In this document: piece after piece, positions 33,040 through 37,357 of the stretch
How the letters are laid out: every line of letters begins with the position of its first letter
Position numbering within the stretch: the first letter of the stretch is position 1
NCBI GenBank assembly: GCA_045562575.1
Contig: JBJKVQ010000009.1
Coordinates: 1 to 37,357 of the forward strand
Origin: UBA6952 sp045562575
GTDB lineage: Bacteria > Chloroflexota > Dehalococcoidia > Lucifugimonadales > UBA6952
Direction: 5' to 3'
Length of the DNA: 37,357 nucleotides
Notes under the pieces: generated by a model
What the model was told of the DNA's origin: nothing
The model's database searches: none
Seen by the model: only the letters and a program-made list of their open reading frames with translations
Program-made: the position numbers and the translations under genes

Positions 33040-34683
33040 GTGTTAGGTCGTTTGAGTAATTTTCCACAAGAACAGCGAAAAATTATCCGTGGTTGGTGCT
33101 TTTATGACTGGGGTAACTCTGCTTTTTCTACAAGTATAATGGTAGCTATTTTACCTCCATATTTTGTTGCTATATTTAAAGATGTATATCCACAGGGACT
33201 TGATTTTGGTCCGTTTACTTTTACTGCAAGTTCCATATGGGCTTTAGCTATAGCTTTGGCAACAGGTGTTATTGCTTTCTCTAGCCCTATACTTGGAGCA
33301 ATTTCAGATACAAGAAAAATCAAGAAAAAAATTCTTGTTATATATACTTATATAGGATGTTTTGCAACACTTCTTTTGTTCTTTTCAGTATACACAGGCT
33401 TTGAGTGGGCGTGGTTGCTCATGTGTGCGACTTTAGCTAATGCAGGGTTTTTAGGAGCATGGGTTTTCTATAATGCGTTACTCCCTAAAATTGTTTCAGA
33501 AGAATCAATAGATTATGTGAGTAGTTTAGGGTTTGCCTATGGATATATAGGAGGAGGGTTGCTTCTCGCTATTCATCTAGTTGCGATTATATATTTTGAT
33601 TCATCAGATTTCGTTATTCGTATTTCGATGGCTTCTGTTGCTGTTTGGTGGTTTTTTTCTGCATTAATTACCTTTAAGAATGTTCCTGAACCAGAGGTTG
33701 ATTCGGTATTTGAAAATGACAAAATGTCCATATCTGAAGCATTTAATCAAGTTATTGGAACTTTGAAAAAGGTTTCAAAATTTCGAACTATATTTTTATA
33801 TCTCATTGCGTATCTAATTTTCAATGATGCAATCCAAACAATTATTAGTGTAGCAGGGGTTTTTGGGCCTGATGTTTTAGGGGTTACTCTACAAATCAAT
33901 ATGGTTACCATATTGATTATTCAGTTTATAGCTGCTCCTGGAGCAATGGCGTTTAGTATATTTGCCAATAAAATTGGATCTCAAAAAGCTTTATTGATAG
34001 CTCTGTTTGGGTGGGCATTTATTGTTGTAATTGCTCTTGGGTTTGCACCATTAACTCCTAAAGATCAATCTGATTATGACATTCAGATTGAAAGCCTAGA
34101 TGAATTTAGATACGAAATTGTCGCAATACCAAGCTCGATAGAAAAGCCAACTAAATCCTTCGAGGTTTTGGAAAATTATAGTATTGGTGATCAGATAGAT
34201 GAAAAAACCGTAAAAGAAATAAAGAAAATAGTTTTAGAAGAAAATTTGTCTTCTTATTCTCTATATGTTGATGGTGGGTCTGAGATTGTCTCAGGAATTG
34301 GTAGTTCACATAAGTCAATATTGAATGATTCTCTTTCTGTTTGGCCAAAATTTATGAGAAGTATTTTATGGGAACCTTTAGGTATAACTGTTTCATTGCA
34401 ATGGATATTTTTAGGAATATTTGTTGGATTTGTAATGGGTGGAAGCCAAGCATTGGCTAGGAGCCTTTTTGCAGTAATAATCCCCAAGGAACAATCAGGA
34501 GAATTTTTTGGTTTTTTTGGGTTTGTCGGAAGATTTTCTGCAACTATAGGCCCAATTTTATATGGTATTGTTGCTGGTTTAATAGATCCGAGGTTTGGAG
34601 TATTTTCTCTATTAATTATATTACTTATCGGTACTATTATGCTTTGGAGAATCAATCTGGATAGTGTTCTGAATAAAAATTAA
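33040..34683 (+). CDS. MFS transporter, UMF1 (Atg22-like) type with a large loop insertion
   Basis: This 547-residue protein has about twelve helices. The opening R-G-W-C-F-Y-D-W-G-N-S-A-F-S-T is diagnostic of the UMF1/Atg22-related group, and P-K-E-Q-S-G-E-F-F-G-F-F matches its C-terminal block. Compared with usual members (about 420-450 residues), it has an extra hydrophilic segment of roughly 110 residues at 338-448, rich in charged residues and probably extracytoplasmic. Substrates of bacterial UMF1 proteins are unknown; the yeast relative exports vacuolar amino acids. The start is GTG at 33040, eight bases after AGGAG. Its stop overlaps that of bcp. Confidence 0.88.
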   Translation: MLGRLSNFPQEQRKIIRGWCFYDWGNSAFSTSIMVAILPPYFVAIFKDVYPQGLDFGPFTFTASSIWALAIALATGVIAFSSPILGAISDTRKIKKKILVIYTYIGCFATLLLFFSVYTGFEWAWLLMCATLANAGFLGAWVFYNALLPKIVSEESIDYVSSLGFAYGYIGGGLLLAIHLVAIIYFDSSDFVIRISMASVAVWWFFSALITFKNVPEPEVDSVFENDKMSISEAFNQVIGTLKKVSKFRTIFLYLIAYLIFNDAIQTIISVAGVFGPDVLGVTLQINMVTILIIQFIAAPGAMAFSIFANKIGSQKALLIALFGWAFIVVIALGFAPLTPKDQSDYDIQIESLDEFRYEIVAIPSSIEKPTKSFEVLENYSIGDQIDEKTVKEIKKIVLEENLSSYSLYVDGGSEIVSGIGSSHKSILNDSLSVWPKFMRSILWEPLGITVSLQWIFLGIFVGFVMGGSQALARSLFAVIIPKEQSGEFFGFFGFVGRFSATIGPILYGIVAGLIDPRFGVFSLLIILLIGTIMLWRINLDSVLNKN

Positions 34684-35144
34684 TTTTCCTTTACCCAATT
34701 AATTATTTCTTTTGCATGTCCTTCTGGACTCACCTGTGGCCAAATATTGGATATATAACCATTTTCATCAATAGCAAAAGTTGTTCTGATAATACCCACA
34801 ATTATTTTACCTTGACGTTCTCTTTCTCCCCAGGCTCCATAAGTTTTGGCAAGTTCAGCTCCTGGGTCGGCTAGTAAAGGAAAATTCAAATCAAATTTAT
34901 CAGTAAATTGTTGGTGTGATTCTTCATCATCAGGACTAACACCAAGCACTGTAACATTGAGATTTTGTAATTCCTCACTAGAGTCTCTAAATTCACATGC
35001 TTCTATAGTGCAACCGGGGGTATCGTCTTTGGGATAAAAATATAGGATAGTTTTATTTCCCTTCAAGGAGTCTAGAGAAATATCTGAACCATCTGTAGAT
35101 TTTAAATTAAAATCAGGCGCTTTATCTCCTAAATTTAATACCAT
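34680..35144 (-). CDS. bcp: Peroxiredoxin, BCP/PrxQ type
   Basis: This 154-residue thioredoxin-fold peroxidase reduces peroxides. The peroxidatic Cys is C45 and the resolving Cys is C50, in D-D-T-P-G-C-T-I-E-A-C-E-F-R-D, the spacing typical of PrxQ. G-D-K-A-P-D-F-N-L and F-Y-P-K are family blocks. It is cytoplasmic. It lies 24 bases after another peroxiredoxin gene read in the same direction, and they are probably co-transcribed. Confidence 0.95.
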   Translation of the reverse strand: MVLNLGDKAPDFNLKSTDGSDISLDSLKGNKTILYFYPKDDTPGCTIEACEFRDSSEELQNLNVTVLGVSPDDEESHQQFTDKFDLNFPLLADPGAELAKTYGAWGERERQGKIIVGIIRTTFAIDENGYISNIWPQVSPEGHAKEIINWVKEN

Positions 35145-35168
35145 ACCATACCCTCCACGGACATATAT

Positions 35169-35636
35169 TTATATTTGGCTAACTGCGTTCTTGATTTCAT
35201 CAAAGTCTGGTTGTTCCGGAGGAGCAACTGCAACTTTATATCGTATTGTTCCTTCAGGATCTATAACGAATACTGCTCTCATCGATGTTGTATACCCAGG
35301 CATTCCTGCAAAGTCGTTTACAGCTATACCATAGTCTTCAATAGTTTTTCTTGAATAGTCGCTAAGAAAAGGAAAATTTAGATTATTTTCATTTACAAAT
35401 GCATTTTGGGCAAAAAAGGAATCTACACTAATACCATAGACTTGTGCGCCAATATCATTATAGTCTGAAAGAGCATCTCTGAATGTACACGCCTCTTGTT
35501 GACATCCACCTGTAAAAGCACCTGGAAAAAATGCTAATACGGTTGTTTTACCTTTGATATCTGCTAGTGTTACTGGCTGTCGTTCATTGTTAATCAATGT
35601 TAATTCTGGGGCTGGTTGTCCTACTTCTGCTGACAT
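35169..35636 (-). CDS. Peroxiredoxin, AhpC/TSA family (AhpE-like)
   Basis: This 155-residue peroxiredoxin has F-F-P-G-A-F-T-G-G-C45-Q-Q-E-A-C50-T-F-R-D. The P-G-A-F-T form with C45 as peroxidatic Cys is found in AhpE and Prx5-like groups rather than in PrxQ. C50 gives a possible PrxQ-like resolving Cys, so the sub-class is uncertain. M-P-G-Y-T-T-S-M-R-A-V-F-V-I-D holds the conserved Arg. AAGGAGG precedes the ATG. It is the first gene of a two-gene oxidative defence unit with bcp. Confidence 0.93.
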   Translation of the reverse strand: MSAEVGQPAPELTLINNERQPVTLADIKGKTTVLAFFPGAFTGGCQQEACTFRDALSDYNDIGAQVYGISVDSFFAQNAFVNENNLNFPFLSDYSRKTIEDYGIAVNDFAGMPGYTTSMRAVFVIDPEGTIRYKVAVAPPEQPDFDEIKNAVSQI

Positions 35637-35798
35637 AAATCCTCCTTGTTTGGGTGAGTTTATTAATTGGCTTACATTTTATAGTTTTAGCATTGTAACA
35701 AATTAATTTTTTTCTTTCTAGGCTTTTTATAGAAGTAAGTTCGTTATACAATTAGGATGGTTTTTAAGGATAAATATTAAGAACTTTTGAGGTGTACA

Positions 35799-36887
35799 GT
35801 GAATGAATTAACGAGGAAAATGCGATCTATAGGACAGTCACTTTGGTTAGATAATTTAAGTAGAGATATTATCGAATCTGGTGAATTAAAATCATTATTA
35901 GATTTAGGAATTACAGGTATTACCTCAAATCCAAGTATTTTTGAAAATTCACTTGGAAGTGATTCATATGATAAGCAAATAAATGACATTTTAGATACAA
36001 GTGATACTGTAAAGGTATATGAGGACTTAGTTTGTAAAGATATTAGTGATGCATCTGATATTTTGCTTCCAATTTTTAATGAAACAAATGGCGAAGACGG
36101 GTATGTTTCATTAGAAGTTAGCCCGCTTATTGGATATGATACAAAAGCGACTATTGAAGAAGCAAAGTATTTGTTTTATAGGCTCAATAAACCAAATGTA
36201 CTTATTAAAGTACCTGCTACTAGTGAAGGAATATTAGCGATTGAAGAACTTATTTTTGCAGGTGTCAATATTAACGTAACTTTGATTTTTTCTGTAGAAC
36301 AATATAAAAATGTCCAAAATGCTTACATTAATGGCCTCAAAAGAAGAATTGAAAAAGGTTTGGATGTAAGTCATATATATTCTGTAGCATCATTTTTTAT
36401 CAGTAGAATTGATACAGTTATAGATACGCTACTTGATACTTATAAACATGATTCAAGTCATCTTCTAGGGAGAATAGCTGTTGCTAATGCTAAAGTCGCA
36501 TATGACGAGTTTAATAAAACGTTTTCTACGCCAGAATTTATGAGCGACAATATGAAAGGGGCTCGTGTTCAAAGATTATTATGGGGAAGCACTAGTGCAA
36601 AAAATCCCAACTATAGTGATTTATTGTATGTCGATTCATTAATCGGCAATTTTACTATCAATACAATGCCCCAAATTACCTTTGAAGCATTTATAGATCA
36701 TGGTAAAGCTGACAACACAATACAAACTTACTTAGATGAGGCAAAGAGTAGCTTGAATCAGTTGCCAGACTTTAACATTAATCTTGATCAAATAACTGAT
36801 AAGTTACTTGTTGACGGAGTTAATCAATTTGCTAACTCATTCACAAATCTTTTAAGCTCTTTAGAAGCTAAATTAGGTTTGAAATAG
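35799..36887 (+). CDS. tal: Transaldolase
   Basis: This 362-residue enzyme of the non-oxidative pentose phosphate pathway moves dihydroxyacetone units. The N-terminal G-I-T-G-I-T-S-N-P-S-I-F motif and the Schiff-base Lys (K137 in V-L-I-K-V-P-A-T) are present. The 360-residue class matches the long bacterial and Actinobacteria-like form. GTG at 35799 is chosen because GAGG lies six bases upstream; an upstream in-frame TTG (35787) overlaps that ribosome site. It converges on the ammonium transporter with 12 bases between. Confidence 0.95.
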   Translation: MNELTRKMRSIGQSLWLDNLSRDIIESGELKSLLDLGITGITSNPSIFENSLGSDSYDKQINDILDTSDTVKVYEDLVCKDISDASDILLPIFNETNGEDGYVSLEVSPLIGYDTKATIEEAKYLFYRLNKPNVLIKVPATSEGILAIEELIFAGVNINVTLIFSVEQYKNVQNAYINGLKRRIEKGLDVSHIYSVASFFISRIDTVIDTLLDTYKHDSSHLLGRIAVANAKVAYDEFNKTFSTPEFMSDNMKGARVQRLLWGSTSAKNPNYSDLLYVDSLIGNFTINTMPQITFEAFIDHGKADNTIQTYLDEAKSSLNQLPDFNINLDQITDKLLVDGVNQFANSFTNLLSSLEAKLGLK

Positions 36888-36899
36888 TAATGAATTAGC

Positions 36900-37357
36900 T
36901 TAGTTATCAGCTCCATCAGCAACATAACCTCTTTCGCCGTGATCACTCACATCTAATCCCTGATCTTCTTCAGATTCAGTCGATCGCAAACCTAAACCTG
37001 GTATGATATCGAGTGCTTTTAGTAGGATTAAAGTTACTACTAAAGAATAAACCATAGTTGCTATAACAAGTATTATATTTTCGACGAGTAGAGTAGAAGA
37101 ACCTTCAATTAAACCTTCTGCTCCCCCAATAACTTTTTCTGCAAAAATTCCTGTTGCTATCACACCGATAATACCTCCGATACCGTGTACAGCAAAAACA
37201 TCTAAAGCATCGTCTAGGTTAACTTTGTTTTTAAAGTAGACAGCATAAAATGTTACAATTCCTGTTATAACACCAATGATTAAAGCAGAATCCACACCAA
37301 CAAATCCAGAAGCTGGAGTAATAGTTGCCAATCCTGCAATTGCACCTGTTGCAGCGC
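36900..37357 (-). CDS. amt: Ammonium transporter Amt, C-terminal part
   Basis: The 3' end of the gene is present; it runs past the right edge, so there is no start in the window. The visible 151 residues hold the last membrane helices. A-T-G-A-I-A-G-L-A-T-I-T-P is a pore-lining block (compare L-A-G-L-V-A-I-T-x-P), and H-G-I-G-G-I-I-G carries the second pore His. The cytoplasmic tail G-L-G-L-R-S-T-E-S-E-E-D-Q-G-L-D-x-x-x-H-G-E-R-G-Y is the PII-binding tail of Amt proteins. No glnK is seen downstream; transaldolase follows convergently. Confidence 0.95.
   Translation of the reverse strand, partial: AATGAIAGLATITPASGFVGVDSALIIGVITGIVTFYAVYFKNKVNLDDALDVFAVHGIGGIIGVIATGIFAEKVIGGAEGLIEGSSTLLVENIILVIATMVYSLVVTLILLKALDIIPGLGLRSTESEEDQGLDVSDHGERGYVADGADN

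Noticed and set aside
34254..34655. 133-codon minus-strand frame inside the UMF1-type gene
   Set aside because: It is the antisense reading of a clear membrane-protein gene, with no ribosome site.

Overview
This is an AT-rich bacterial chromosome segment, densely packed and with no sign of a plasmid, a phage or an insertion sequence. It mixes housekeeping genes (aromatic amino-acid pathway, GatCA amidotransferase, argS, gmk, hemH, transaldolase) with accessory genes. The secreted proteins have Thr-Pro linkers, and a CoA-transferase family III enzyme, a carboxymuconolactone-decarboxylase-like protein, an amidohydrolase and many MFS transporters are present. This style resembles free-living marine Chloroflexota (SAR202 or Dehalococcoidia-like), but that is an impression from gene content only. 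Non-ATG starts (TTG, GTG, and apparently ATT) are common.

Layout. Positions 1-110 hold the start of a nucleotide-deaminase-family gene that runs off the left edge. Positions 247-15634 are one long run of minus-strand genes. Its downstream part (991-5123) is a cell-surface group: two lipoproteins, a membrane-anchored secreted protein, an NTF2-like protein and a small membrane protein. The largest member is a trypsin-like lipoprotein whose three catalytic positions all appear to be Asn. The middle part (5132-14244) is rich in transport and catabolism: two DHA2-type and one 12-helix MFS transporter, an EamA transporter, a class A beta-lactamase-like protein without a signal peptide, an alpha/beta hydrolase, a CMD-family protein and an amidohydrolase. 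The run begins with a 58-residue membrane protein and a MidA-like methyltransferase.

From 15713 the strand switches. umuD-umuC (SOS mutagenesis) follow a palindrome that overlaps a promoter, then come hemH and msrB. After two small genes of unknown function, a compact plus-strand block carries a 251-residue unknown, tyrA, aroA, gmk, gatC, gatA and a small ABM-like protein. An inositol-monophosphatase-family gene then reads in from the right.

Positions 26073-26594 have no gene. To their right is a minus-strand three-gene cassette (26595-28031): a ribbon-helix-helix-like protein, a membrane-anchored protein and a tiny two-helix membrane protein, with a near-palindrome at the promoter. The remainder is a gamma-carbonic-anhydrase-like protein, argS, aroC, a CoA transferase, a UMF1-type MFS protein, two adjacent peroxiredoxins, transaldolase and the 3' part of an ammonium transporter that leaves the right edge. 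Convergent genes meet with 0-12 bases between them; two pairs share a TTAA that supplies both stop codons.

The best candidates for something undescribed are the surface cluster with the triad-less protease fold and two apparent ATT starts, and the RHH/membrane-protein cassette at 26595-28069. I saw no tRNA, rRNA, CRISPR array or convincing intrinsic terminator.
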